A stretch of DNA of 60,133 bases from a virus, in IMG/VR virus record IMGVR_UViG_3300042453_003688, positions 1-60,133 of that record; one strand, 5' to 3'. Shown here one piece after another: positions 43,137-51,279 of this stretch (its first letter is position 1; each line of letters starts with the position of its first letter). The notes under the pieces are model-generated. The model searched no databases. It worked only from the letters and a program-made list of their open reading frames with translations, and was not told the origin of the DNA. A program made the translations under genes and the position numbers.

Positions 43137-43235
43137 CTATGCACCCTCACACAACTGCTTCCCACGCCGCCTGTTCCTTTCTGTCTTATCGGAATACTTC
43201 TCAGAAACTTGAGTGCTAGTAGAGCTGTTTGACAC
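43137..43235 (-). CDS. Mini-protein, 32 residues
   Basis: GTG start inside the end of the preceding gene (20-base overlap). Product is polar and basic (SEKYSDKTERNRRRGKQ). Ribosome-binding site is weak. The gap 43045-43136 after it holds no gene that can be supported. Confidence 0.4.
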   Translation of the reverse strand: MSNSSTSTQVSEKYSDKTERNRRRGKQLCEGA

Positions 43236-43389
43236 AGCAGGCCCCGTTACCGGCTATCCAGTAGTACCAGTATCCGGGACCTATATTTCTTCGTGCAACT
43301 TCTTGTTCATTATAGCAGAAGATAACTTCAGTAGATTCCAGCAAACAGAATACAACCATCGGTTGGAAGTCGTTGGCATCTAATCTCAT
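43216..43389 (-). CDS. Small protein after helicase
   Basis: 57 residues from ATG 43389, which overlaps the helicase stop (ATGA); the frame is open further, but that would lie inside the helicase gene. Contains FQPMVVFCLLESTEVIFC and NIGPGYWYYWIAGN; no family recognised. Confidence 0.65.
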   Translation of the reverse strand: MRLDANDFQPMVVFCLLESTEVIFCYNEQEVARRNIGPGYWYYWIAGNGACCVKQLY

Positions 43390-44840
43390 GAGAACACCAG
43401 ACTTTCTTTCCACCACTGCGGAAAGAGGTGAGAGTGGTCCCGGTAGAGTCTGTGTTCAAATGTACTGTCAATAATGTAAGTGATACCCCAGTCGTCCGCT
43501 GCTCGGACTACCCTGCCGCTAGCCTGGAGAATTGACTTGGCTGTCTCCCATGCGTACCACTCAGGGTCACTGTCAGCCAGATACCTGACTGCAGGTTCAG
43601 CGAGGGAGGGATAGGGCACCTTGGTAATCACCTGCCAGCGGGCTGCATCGTAGGGGAGGTCAATCCCTTCGTACATACCGCTCGCCACAAGGACAGCACC
43701 TGTACTAGCAGGCTCATCCTTAAACGTCGTATAAACTTCCCGCGCATTCTCCCGTGTATGCCAGCGCAGCCTGGGCTCATTAGCTAAGAGAGGCCTGAGC
43801 ATAGAGGCAAGGGAGTAGGTAATATGAATGAGTCCCTTTTCCGGGTGGTCGCGCAACAAATTGCGCACGGCCTCAGCCAGAACAGGAAGATTAGTTTGCT
43901 GCTGTGCATAAGCCATACTACAAGTAGACAGTACAACGACTGGCCTTCTCTCAGCATCGACAGGAGAGGTAGCATTAACTGTGTACACCCTCTTCTTATC
44001 GAGACCCAGCTGCTCGACATCCTTCTGTCCAATGGTGGCTGACAGCAAAATTACCTTTCGTACCTTACTTCCCGGCCAAAAGAGTGGGGGCTGGTCCCTC
44101 ACATCGACAGGGGCCATCTTAATGCACTCCCTATCTTCTCCGTGATAGAGCTCACTACTTCGGGTAATCACGTACCGAGTCTTACCTGATTGCAATTCTT
44201 TGTGGAGAAGCTGGAGTTTCGGGTCCTCATCCAGATAGGGGTTAGCTTCCAGCCAGCGGAGAAGTGACCCGTAGTCCCTGACGTAACCCGGGAATCCGTA
44301 GTCGTGGTGCCAGAAAACTTTTGCTGCCCTGTCCTGCAGGACGCGAACTAGGTTGTGGGCTTCGTCAGCAATAAGGATATCCCGGTACAGCTTATGTGCC
44401 AGGTAGATGTGATTATTATAAATGCCATAAGGGACAGCATGAGACTGCCTGATACCCTTGACGTAGGGACAGTCGCTACAGTGTTTCTTCCTGCGGGCGT
44501 GCGTATCCTTGCAACTTATTCTGTGCTGGTCAGTCGAGAAATTACAGGTGTAGCTATCCTTCTTACTGAGAGAAGGCAGCTTGGGGAAGTCTGTCCTGTA
44601 CTGGTCAACTAGGACATTAGTAGGCGTGATGATAGAAGAGCCCAGCTTTCTCATGCTGCTGGCCCAGCGTGACAGGGTTACTGCCACCCTACTCTTGCCT
44701 GCCCCTACTGGGAGGTTGACGACGAATACGTCAGCCTTATCCCAATTCTCTTCAATCTGCTGCAGTGCCTGTATCTGAATAGCGCGGGGAACGCCTGGAA
44801 AGAAATCCAGCATCCCCGCCTTTTTGTTAATGCGTTCCAT
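43386..44840 (-). CDS. XPD/DinG-like Fe-S DNA helicase
   Basis: 484 residues. Superfamily 2 helicase: Walker A VGAGKS (45-50), DEAH box at 159-162, and motif VI QASGRVVRA near 450. Between motifs I and II four Cys (99, 110, 121, 124) have the arrangement of the Fe-S cluster of XPD/DinG proteins, which unwind DNA 5' to 3'. It is the only replicative-type helicase found here; no DnaB-like helicase or primase was recognised. SD-like GGGGCGG precedes the ATG. Confidence 0.88.
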   Translation of the reverse strand: MERINKKAGMLDFFPGVPRAIQIQALQQIEENWDKADVFVVNLPVGAGKSRVAVTLSRWASSMRKLGSSIITPTNVLVDQYRTDFPKLPSLSKKDSYTCNFSTDQHRISCKDTHARRKKHCSDCPYVKGIRQSHAVPYGIYNNHIYLAHKLYRDILIADEAHNLVRVLQDRAAKVFWHHDYGFPGYVRDYGSLLRWLEANPYLDEDPKLQLLHKELQSGKTRYVITRSSELYHGEDRECIKMAPVDVRDQPPLFWPGSKVRKVILLSATIGQKDVEQLGLDKKRVYTVNATSPVDAERRPVVVLSTCSMAYAQQQTNLPVLAEAVRNLLRDHPEKGLIHITYSLASMLRPLLANEPRLRWHTRENAREVYTTFKDEPASTGAVLVASGMYEGIDLPYDAARWQVITKVPYPSLAEPAVRYLADSDPEWYAWETAKSILQASGRVVRAADDWGITYIIDSTFEHRLYRDHSHLFPQWWKESLVFS

Positions 44841-44865
44841 CCATCCGCCCCCCGGCTGTGTTCTA

Positions 44866-45303
44866 CTACCACTCCAACGATATACCTACAGCCACTTCTT
44901 TTCTGTCAACATCTACAATGACGTCCGCCCAGGCCGGGCTGTCCCAGAGTCTCTTGCCGACCGCGACAACAGGGTGGCCTTTGAGTTCTTTCTTCCACTC
45001 TGGTCTGACGGCAACCGTTGTTCTGAACTGGCGCGGCCTTTCTTTCGGCGTGACCGTGACCTTGCTGCTTTCTTTCTTGTCGCTGACTTTGGTGGTGTCT
45101 GTAACTGTTTTGATTGTTCTACTTCCATCGGGCTTGATGACTTCAGTGGTGGTTGTAGTCGATTTCTCAACCTCGTTATTCGCAGAGATAGAGCTACTAG
45201 TACTATCGCCGCCCGGCTTACTGCCCTGTCTAATGCCGACAATATAACCAATAACAAGTGCTGCACAAATAACTCCTATATATTTAATAATGTTACTAAT
45301 CAT
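44866..45303 (-). CDS. Membrane-anchored envelope protein
   Basis: 145 residues from ATG 45303 with AGGAG; the upstream in-frame start at 45327 overlaps the lipoprotein gene. One N-terminal transmembrane helix (about 4-24), then an exported part with Thr-rich beta sequence (TTTTTEVIKPDGSRTIKT) and an aromatic end (VAVGISLEW). Follows the lipoprotein gene by two bases; the two might act together at the envelope, perhaps as a spanin-like pair, but the coiled coil of typical inner spanins is absent. Confidence 0.6.
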   Translation of the reverse strand: MISNIIKYIGVICAALVIGYIVGIRQGSKPGGDSTSSSISANNEVEKSTTTTTEVIKPDGSRTIKTVTDTTKVSDKKESSKVTVTPKERPRQFRTTVAVRPEWKKELKGHPVVAVGKRLWDSPAWADVIVDVDRKEVAVGISLEW

Positions 45304-45305
45304 AT

Positions 45306-45680
45306 TTATTTGCTCCTGTCTTTCCAATCAGTAAACTCTTGCTTACCCATGCCGTCCGCTGCACCGCAGATAGCCCTATAAGTATAGTCAGCTACCTTGG
45401 CGAACACCTTAAGGCAGGGGCTGACCGGGAACAACTGGGCGCAGCGAGGAACTGCAAGCTGGTAGTTAGCTTCGTCTATCCTGTCGTAGGGCAGACCCAG
45501 GCGGGTTGTCTTAGGGCAGGGGGCAGGTTGTGGCCTCTGTGGAACAGGCTCACACACTGGTGGGTAGACTGCCGGATATATTTTACCGGGGTCGCAAGGC
45601 TGCATCTTCTCTTCTACACTCTTGCACTGAGCAAAACCGAGAGCTATAAGAAGGGCCAGTCCTGCAAGTCGTATGTTCAT
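45306..45680 (-). CDS. Proline-rich lipoprotein
   Basis: 124 residues. Signal peptide with lipobox ending FAQC (Cys19), then a Pro-rich, Cys-containing segment (YPAVYPPVCEPVPQRPQPAP) and a folded-looking C-terminus. Indicates a Gram-negative-type host. Pro-rich lipoproteins serve as outer spanins in lysis (Rz1), which would fit with the membrane protein downstream; longer than usual for that role. Confidence 0.7.
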   Translation of the reverse strand: MNIRLAGLALLIALGFAQCKSVEEKMQPCDPGKIYPAVYPPVCEPVPQRPQPAPCPKTTRLGLPYDRIDEANYQLAVPRCAQLFPVSPCLKVFAKVADYTYRAICGAADGMGKQEFTDWKDRSK

Positions 45681-46243
45681 GGAAGTATAACCTCGTCAGC
45701 AAGTCCTAGTTCAACCGTCTCTTCGGCGGTAAGAATGGTATCAAATTCAAGCATCTTATTCAGACGTCCTCTACTGAAGTCGGGGTGCTTCTCTCTGATT
45801 CTCTCTAGTAACTTGTCGGAACAAATCTTATCTTCTTTAGCATTATATTTTGCCCAGCGTTTAACAATACTTGCATGGTCATCATAGGACTCACTGCCCA
45901 CGTGTACCATAAGGCGGGAGGTAGGAGCCATTCTCCGAGTGTCAGCAGCCTGCAATATAATTGAGGCCATGCTGCAAGCCTCTCCGTAGACATCAATTGT
46001 AATGTGAGCTGACTGCCTGCGTATCATGTCCATGATAGCTAGGCCCTGGTTAACATCCCCGCCCTCGCTATTAAGGATGATGGTGATGGGGTCAGAGTTC
46101 AAGTTACCGAGTATATGCAAGCCCTTGATGATGTCCTCAGCGGAGTCCTGGGTTATCTCTCCAATCAGGGACAGAGTTCTACTAGGTACATGAATACCCT
46201 TTTCATAGAAGGTTAGAATGGTTTCCGTGTCATTCTTTCTCAT
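45677..46243 (-). CDS. ClpP-like serine protease, cytoplasmic
   Basis: 188 residues, near the length of ClpP. Motifs: NSEGGDVNQGLAIMD (58-72), Ser91 in YGEACSMASII, His114 in LMVHVG and Asp168 in EFDTILTAEE complete the catalytic triad; end ELGLADEVILP is typical. Phage relatives mostly mature the prohead and lie beside portal and capsid; this one lies among early genes, so a role in replacing or tuning host proteolysis is possible. Confidence 0.88.
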   Translation of the reverse strand: MRKNDTETILTFYEKGIHVPSRTLSLIGEITQDSAEDIIKGLHILGNLNSDPITIILNSEGGDVNQGLAIMDMIRRQSAHITIDVYGEACSMASIILQAADTRRMAPTSRLMVHVGSESYDDHASIVKRWAKYNAKEDKICSDKLLERIREKHPDFSRGRLNKMLEFDTILTAEETVELGLADEVILP

Positions 46244-46589
46244 CTACTTCCCCTTCAATAAATATTTCGAGACTCGCTGGTACTTCATATTCTACCCTGC
46301 CAGGCGGACATATTCCAAGCTGTATATTCATCATCGCCTGCTTTCTTTGCCAGCGTCCCCTACTTCTTTTCTTGACCAGCGCTTCCCAGCGGCAAGCCTG
46401 GCTGCGCGTCGAAAATCCCTTAAGGTAACATAAGAGTTTCCACCTACCTGCCGACCTCCGCGTCGCCCTCGCGCCGCCAGATATTTCGCCATTATGCTGC
46501 CGTAGCCTACGAGTAACACAAGTAGTACTGCCAACATAAGTCCGTTGTCCATCGAAAATAAGGTAGACATACCAGTCACTCTTCTTCAT
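46230..46589 (-). CDS. GIY-YIG nuclease, Slx1-like
   Basis: 119 residues. WYVYLIFDGQRTYVGST (6-22) is the GIY-YIG core, followed by RRLRQHNGE, ARATRR and ACRWEALVKKRSRG with the metal-binding Glu; this order is that of Slx1-type structure-specific nucleases that cut branched DNA. Overlaps the ClpP-like gene start by 14 bases. Could also be a homing-type nuclease, but the compact form without DNA-binding tail speaks for repair/recombination. Confidence 0.85.
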   Translation of the reverse strand: MKKSDWYVYLIFDGQRTYVGSTTCVTRRLRQHNGEISGGARATRRSAGRWKLLCYLKGFSTRSQACRWEALVKKRSRGRWQRKQAMMNIQLGICPPGRVEYEVPASLEIFIEGEVDEKE

Positions 46590-46773
46590 CTCCCGACTCC
46601 TCTAGAATCAGGGAGTGAAGCTGAACGATAGCCTCATGCAAATCTGCCGGTAGGAGACCCCACACAGTACGGCCTTCAGAGCTGACGAACACTTCTATCC
46701 CGGCAGGTTCTCCGTCTTGCATGTCAAGCCGTTCCAACATGTATTCCACTGTCTCACGTATTAGAGGATTCAC
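46576..46773 (-). CDS. Small acidic protein
   Basis: 65 residues. YMLERLDMQDGEPAGIEVFV and LPADLHEAIVQLHSLILEE; acidic end. Overlaps both neighbours by 14-20 bases. No family recognised. Confidence 0.7.
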   Translation of the reverse strand: MNPLIRETVEYMLERLDMQDGEPAGIEVFVSSEGRTVWGLLPADLHEAIVQLHSLILEESGDEEE

Positions 46774-47284
46774 GCATCACCTTCTCTGGTAGTAGGGGTA
46801 GGGGCTTCTCTGATAGCCGACATGCAGTGAGTATGGCAGTATACCCCAGCATGATAGCGTCCTTCTCATCAGTCTTCTGATAATCTTTTGGAACATGCTT
46901 ATGCCAGGTGATAGGCGGCACCTCTACCAGTGGCCTATCAATGCTACCGATGATAGCACCGATTGCCCTCTGCAAAGAAACGATACTCTTACTGAAGCCG
47001 CTACCTTTCATGAAGGGCGGAATGAATTCCACAACTAGTATGTCCGGGGTAGGAAACTCTTCGCGGAGTGTCTGACTAATGAGATAGAGTTTTCGATTGA
47101 ATTCCCTATCACGGGCTACTTCAATGAAACCGCTGTCAATGAGTACACCTTCCTGGAAGACCGCGTAGCCTGGCATACTATTACGGCTGCCGGAGGACGG
47201 GTCGATAGCCAGCACATTACCACCCAGTATTTGAGGGATGACTTTGGATACCTGCTTCTCCAGGTTGGTCATAGGCTTAGTCAT
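46754..47284 (-). CDS. RuvC-like Holliday junction resolvase
   Basis: 176 residues from ATG 47284, overlapping the previous stop; the longer frame to 47362 runs over the upstream gene. RNase H-fold motifs: LAIDPSSG (Asp28), LVVEFIPP (Glu86), SLQRAIGAIIGSI, and TDEKDAIMLGY (Asp139 and Asp142). This set matches phage RuvC-type resolvases, which cut four-way junctions so that concatemers can be packaged. Confidence 0.85.
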   Translation of the reverse strand: MTKPMTNLEKQVSKVIPQILGGNVLAIDPSSGSRNSMPGYAVFQEGVLIDSGFIEVARDREFNRKLYLISQTLREEFPTPDILVVEFIPPFMKGSGFSKSIVSLQRAIGAIIGSIDRPLVEVPPITWHKHVPKDYQKTDEKDAIMLGYTAILTACRLSEKPLPLLPEKVMRESSNT

Positions 47285-47462
47285 TATCCCACTCACTTTC
47301 TTCATAGTCTCTAAGCAGACGCATGAGGAGACCGGAGATAGCGCCAGCCAGAAAGCCAGCAAAGAGGCCCTCTACCCACGTCATCCTATCCGACATCGAG
47401 AGGAGCATTAGGAATACACCACCAATAATTATCCACGCAATAAGCCTGACTAGTATTACCAC
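47277..47462 (-). CDS. Small two-helix membrane protein
   Basis: 61 residues from GTG. Two hydrophobic segments (about 2-22, RLIAWIIIGGVFLMLL, and 29-48, VEGLFAGFLAGAISGLLM) and an acidic tail. No family recognised; could take part in lysis or superinfection exclusion, but nothing in the sequence decides. Confidence 0.65.
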   Translation of the reverse strand: MVILVRLIAWIIIGGVFLMLLSMSDRMTWVEGLFAGFLAGAISGLLMRLLRDYEESEWDND

Positions 47463-47749
47463 TTGATTTGAAACTCCTCGTCATATTTGCCTTCGAATAG
47501 TGCAGCCATCTCGTCCTTTATAACCTTGATAACCCTGCGGTGTCGGGGAATCTTCTTGCTAACTACGTACTCCAAGGCTAACTCTTCTACGATTCTTTCC
47601 CAAAGAAACTGACGCACTGCCTCATCTAGAAAGTGTAGCCTATTCTCCATGGCTAAATCATTAACAAGGTCACTGTTACCTACGATGTGCTTAGCGGTGA
47701 ATAGGGCAACTAGCGTGTGCTTACTATTCTTCCTTTGGTTTGATTTCAT
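47456..47749 (-). CDS. Small helical protein
   Basis: 97 residues from ATG 47749 (GAGG upstream; earlier in-frame starts up to 47782 exist). Charged helices (MENRLHFLDEAVRQFLWERI, RRVIKVIKDEMAALFEGKY). Function unknown. Confidence 0.65.
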   Translation of the reverse strand: MKSNQRKNSKHTLVALFTAKHIVGNSDLVNDLAMENRLHFLDEAVRQFLWERIVEELALEYVVSKKIPRHRRVIKVIKDEMAALFEGKYDEEFQIKW

Positions 47750-47778
47750 ATTCCGCCTCATCGGTAGAAATGTCTCGG

Positions 47779-47937
47779 TCAATAATCAACATCAAGTTCA
47801 AGATGCTGTCCGATTCCGCTACTACTATGCCATTTCTCAAAAGTTGATACAGCTTCATATGCAATGTTCCCGACGATAAATCCCATGAAATAACCAAAAC
47901 CAAAAGCAGCAGTTACCGCTATAATACTACGTACCAT
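47779..47937 (-). CDS. Small membrane protein
   Basis: 52 residues from ATG 47937 with AGAGG; overlaps the end of the phosphatase gene by 11 bases. Gly/Phe-rich transmembrane segment (SIIAVTAAFGFGYFMGFIVG) then a soluble tail. Unknown role. Confidence 0.6.
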   Translation of the reverse strand: MVRSIIAVTAAFGFGYFMGFIVGNIAYEAVSTFEKWHSSSGIGQHLELDVDY

Positions 47938-48286
47938 TTTGCCTCTGCCCCTTATAGTACTGGATGTTTTCCGGCATGAAGGAACTGGCAGTACAGTCAT
48001 CGAAGTACCACGTTGGCTTGGCCATGCAGGCCCACACCAGGTCAGATAGACCCAGTGCCTCTACCACATTGCGAGACCACTCACTGCCCCCGGCTGACCA
48101 TACAATAACAGTATGTCCGCGGGCAGCGAAGTCCCTGATAGCCTCTACGTGCTTCTCTTCAACTATCCAAGCTCTGTCATTAATAAGGGCAATTGGTCCT
48201 TCCGCCTGCGGGTACTCCGCCTGCGAATAGACCAACGTATTATCGACATCGAAATATACTGTCGGACCGGGGGGTGTAGTAAACAT
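47927..48286 (-). CDS. HAD-family phosphatase
   Basis: 119 residues, AGGAGG ribosome-binding site. HAD motifs: FDVDNTLV (nucleophile Asp12, acid/base Asp14), VIVWSAGG (motif II), Lys near 91 and WYFDDCTA (motif IV). Compact form without cap, as in the phosphatase domain of polynucleotide kinases or small 5'-nucleotidases; substrate cannot be told. Likely nucleic-acid end or nucleotide processing given its neighbours. Confidence 0.82.
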   Translation of the reverse strand: MFTTPPGPTVYFDVDNTLVYSQAEYPQAEGPIALINDRAWIVEEKHVEAIRDFAARGHTVIVWSAGGSEWSRNVVEALGLSDLVWACMAKPTWYFDDCTASSFMPENIQYYKGQRQNGT

Positions 48287-48338
48287 AATACCTCCTACTC
48301 CCTTATCGGAAGAAAGCGGAGGTACTTGAGGGGAAATA

Positions 48339-48617
48339 TTACTGGGAGATTATAAGTGCGGAGGAACTGTCTGGGAATGCAACTTCCCGCCAACTTATGA
48401 GAAGAGAGTCCGTTCCCTTTTCATTAATAAGTTTGTAGCCAAGCAGCTTCATGGCCTCTACATTCTCGGGGAACATGTAGCCGTGGAAGATAAACTGCAA
48501 GTGGCCTTCGGACGCACGCTTCTGTATGTGAGAAAGTATCTCGGAGTACTGCGTTGCAATCTTTTCAGCGTGCTTAGTTAGTGCCAACTTCTTTGCTTCT
48601 TCTGCTCTCACTTCCAC
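48339..48617 (-). CDS. Conserved small phage protein
   Basis: 92 residues; GTG overlaps the polymerase stop (TAGTG). Helical N-terminus and a small alpha/beta end (NVEAMKLLGYKLINEKGTDS, LLISWREV) seen in many phages between replication genes. No known activity. Confidence 0.75.
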   Translation of the reverse strand: MEVRAEEAKKLALTKHAEKIATQYSEILSHIQKRASEGHLQFIFHGYMFPENVEAMKLLGYKLINEKGTDSLLISWREVAFPDSSSALIISQ

Positions 48618-50845
48618 TATCCTTCTATTTTAATGTCAGCTAAACAGTGGGCAACCATGCCCTCACCCTTCAAGGGGATGCGACCTCCCAGTTGCCTATT
48701 GAGAACCTGCATGGACTCGACTGTCAGTATCCAGAGGGCCTCGTTAGCGTAAGACTCGGGCACCTCTATAATACTCTCGTCGTGCAGGTCAGCTATAATA
48801 GGAGCAAAAGGGATGCCTGCTTCTTGTAACATTCTACTATAGATGGTAACCCATTGCACTAGAATATCGTGGCCCGTACTCTGGACTACCCGGTTAACTA
48901 TATCCTTCTCCAGGTCAGGGGCTATACCCAGTGGTCTACCTAACCCATTGAGAACCCAGCCGTTATTGTTATTGAGCTGTCGGAGTAGTTCCTTCTCGTA
49001 CTCTTTGACACCAGCATAGAGTTCCCAGTAGCCGGCATGAATTGTCCTGCATTCTTCAAGGGAGATAGGCACACCCTCAAGACGTAGGGTCTGATGTATC
49101 TTACCCGGTCCAGCCCCGTAGCTGCTGGCCAGCGTGATTACCTTTGCTATTCCGCGCTCCTTCTTGGCCTGCTTCTTGGCACTAGCAATACCTTCGGGAG
49201 TGGGGCTATTCGGGTCGTAGCCAGCATCCTGTATAACCTTTCCTATCTTAGGGAGCTGACTACCAGTGAATAGGTAGACGTCATTCTTCGGAGCCCCCGG
49301 ACCATAGAGTTTCCAAAGGGCTGGGTCCCGGGATAGTTCAGCTAGCACCACTTGCTCAAGGGCAGTGAAGTCCATCTGTACCCACACATGTCCTGGCCTA
49401 GCTACCCAGCAGGACAGGAACTCCTTGCTCTTCGGCATCTGCTGGACGTTCAGACCGCCTGCCCCTGCTAGTCTACCAGTCAGTGTGCCTGGTACCTTGA
49501 ATGCTGGATGTAGGGTGCCGCCCTTACTATGCTGGAGCACGGCCTCAACGTATCCTTTTTCTTTCACTGCTTCGTTCTGCCCTATTAGGATGCGGCCCGG
49601 CTCACCGAAACCTTTCAGGGCCTTCTCGTCGGTGGCTGGCTGGCCGCTCTCTGTGGTCAGTGTGACCGCGTTACCTAGCTTAGTATAGAAGAGCCACTGT
49701 TTCTGCTGATTGCTATTGATATTAAAGTGCTGTTCTTTCTTTAGTTCATCCAAAGCGAGGGCCCACTTCAGCCAGTTCTTACTCTCGACCAGCGGTGCGT
49801 CAGCCTTCTGCTTCCACTTCAGCCAGTTAGTAGAGACAGTGCCATCCTTCTTATACTGTGCTGGTTCCTTGCCTAGTTTCTTTTTGAGATAGCGTTCAGG
49901 CTCCTTGGCCAAGTGCTCGTCTACTACCATTTGATTCCATTCAGCAATCAGTGGGGCGATAGACGGGTGGGCCAGGAAGTCTTTCTCAAGCTGGGCGATT
50001 GTGCTTTCCAGCTGGCAGTCGTAGTCCAGCAGCCTGCTGCGGTCAATAGCTATACCTGAGAACCGCTGCTGTATGAGTATCTGCAGGTAATCCATATATA
50101 CGGGACCAGCATATTCTTGTAGTACCCTGTACTTCTGTAGGGCGGGGAGTAGTACCTGTGTATAGAGAAGGTAGGTACTGTCAGCATCGAGAGCACAGTA
50201 GTGGCCCAGGATACTAGCGGGTGCCCGCCACATCTCACCCTTGCTCGGTCGAAGGATAGTCTCGCCGGTCTCACTGTCTACTATCTTTGTGCCGTAGCCG
50301 TTGTCAACCAGCCACTGGGACAATTCTTTTTCGTTACTCTCTTCCCAGCCGAGCAGGTCAGTTTGTGCGTTCTTCAGGCCCCACTTCTGGCCGTTGAATC
50401 CTTCGGTAGCAAGGAGTTTATAGAGGGCGTAGGTACAGTGCTGCCAGTTGTGCCACTTGCCACCGCTGTCACGCATGACGTAGCTTGCATCGAAGAATAG
50501 GTTGTGTGCTACTAATGGAATGTTGTTTGTCAGCAGTTCTTCCAGTAGCCATTCATAGGTTCCTGGTGCTGCTGATACAATGTCGATGTATACACTGCCG
50601 CGACTATCAGACAGGCCGACGCCTACCACCTGACTGTCAGGGTCAGAAGGGTCGCCCCCGCGTGTCTCCACGTCGAGGGCCATTGGGTCGGTAGGACTGA
50701 TGCGCTCAGTAAAGATGAAGGACAGGTCAGATGGACTGCTGCCTTCGAGGATGGAAAGGTTGCTTAAGCGGGGCGGGGCTACCACTGGAGTTAGAAGCTT
50801 GAACGGAATGTTCCGACTTGTTGTAACTACCAGAGATGCGAGCAT
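48617..50845 (-). CDS. Family A DNA polymerase
   Basis: 742 residues. 3'-5' exonuclease: LDVETRG (Asp58, Glu60), VAHNLFFDASYV (about 112-123), HYCALDADSTYLL (about 215-227). Polymerase: motif A MDFTALEQ (Asp492), motif B RGIAKVITLASSYG (Arg564, Lys568, Tyr576) and motif C LHDE (687-690). At residue 572, equal to E. coli Pol I Phe762 and T7 Tyr526, there is Leu. Start 50845 has AAGGGG nine bases ahead and overlaps the preceding small gene by 119 bases. It copies the phage genome; no thioredoxin-binding loop could be assigned. Confidence 0.95.
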   Translation of the reverse strand: MLASLVVTTSRNIPFKLLTPVVAPPRLSNLSILEGSSPSDLSFIFTERISPTDPMALDVETRGGDPSDPDSQVVGVGLSDSRGSVYIDIVSAAPGTYEWLLEELLTNNIPLVAHNLFFDASYVMRDSGGKWHNWQHCTYALYKLLATEGFNGQKWGLKNAQTDLLGWEESNEKELSQWLVDNGYGTKIVDSETGETILRPSKGEMWRAPASILGHYCALDADSTYLLYTQVLLPALQKYRVLQEYAGPVYMDYLQILIQQRFSGIAIDRSRLLDYDCQLESTIAQLEKDFLAHPSIAPLIAEWNQMVVDEHLAKEPERYLKKKLGKEPAQYKKDGTVSTNWLKWKQKADAPLVESKNWLKWALALDELKKEQHFNINSNQQKQWLFYTKLGNAVTLTTESGQPATDEKALKGFGEPGRILIGQNEAVKEKGYVEAVLQHSKGGTLHPAFKVPGTLTGRLAGAGGLNVQQMPKSKEFLSCWVARPGHVWVQMDFTALEQVVLAELSRDPALWKLYGPGAPKNDVYLFTGSQLPKIGKVIQDAGYDPNSPTPEGIASAKKQAKKERGIAKVITLASSYGAGPGKIHQTLRLEGVPISLEECRTIHAGYWELYAGVKEYEKELLRQLNNNNGWVLNGLGRPLGIAPDLEKDIVNRVVQSTGHDILVQWVTIYSRMLQEAGIPFAPIIADLHDESIIEVPESYANEALWILTVESMQVLNRQLGGRIPLKGEGMVAHCLADIKIEG

Positions 50846-50993
50846 GGACGCGAGCCCCTTGAGTTGGATGGAATGTAAGAGGAGTCGATGCCTTCCTTGG
50901 CGTCAACCCTTCGTACTGACCCAGCCGTTCCATCTCCGAGAAGTAGGAACCATAACCGCCATACTGATAGTTATTTTTAGCTGGGCTTGACAT
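50727..50993 (-). CDS. Small disordered protein before polymerase
   Basis: 88 residues. Tyr/Gly-rich start (NNYQYGGYGSYFSEMERLGQ) and a basic, Ser/Pro-rich remainder that overlaps the polymerase start in another frame. Only the first half looks selected as protein; the overlap part is low-complexity. Weak ribosome-binding site. Confidence 0.5.
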   Translation of the reverse strand: MSSPAKNNYQYGGYGSYFSEMERLGQYEGLTPRKASTPLTFHPTQGARVHARISGSYNKSEHSVQASNSSGSPAPLKQPFHPRRQQSI

Positions 50994-50998
50994 GCGAA

Positions 50999-51253
50999 TT
51001 ACTTCGCTGCCTTGTCATTGGTCATGACGTAGTAGGTGACTCCACTCTCACGGTCTTTACCTGAGAAGTAGGTCTGGCCTTTCTTTGACACTGACTCAAA
51101 GAGTCCGGTCAGGGTCTTGATGGAACCGTCAGCATCCTTGAACTTCAGGATATACTGAGGGAGTACGCGAGCCTGGCCACCTGACTGTGCAGCCGGTGCT
51201 GCAGAGCGTTGGGTAGCTGGACCACGGCTCGGGACGTTAGAGTTGTTACGCAT
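50999..51253 (-). CDS. Small protein, possible DNA-binding
   Basis: 84 residues, strong AGGAGG. Disordered N-terminus (about 1-28) and a small beta domain (YILKFKDADGSIKTLTGLFE, KKGQTYFSGKDR). Location between polymerase and nuclease genes and the basic beta domain would fit a replication helper such as a single-strand binding protein, but the family is not recognised. Confidence 0.65.
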   Translation of the reverse strand: MRNNSNVPSRGPATQRSAAPAAQSGGQARVLPQYILKFKDADGSIKTLTGLFESVSKKGQTYFSGKDRESGVTYYVMTNDKAAK

Positions 51254-51279
51254 GAGATTCGCCTCCTGCCCATGTAGGG

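Noticed and set aside
42905-43165. 86-codon minus-strand ORF between nuclease-like and helicase genes
   Set aside because: No start signal and unlike a protein in composition; the linked mini-genes in the other frames have strong ribosome-binding sites.
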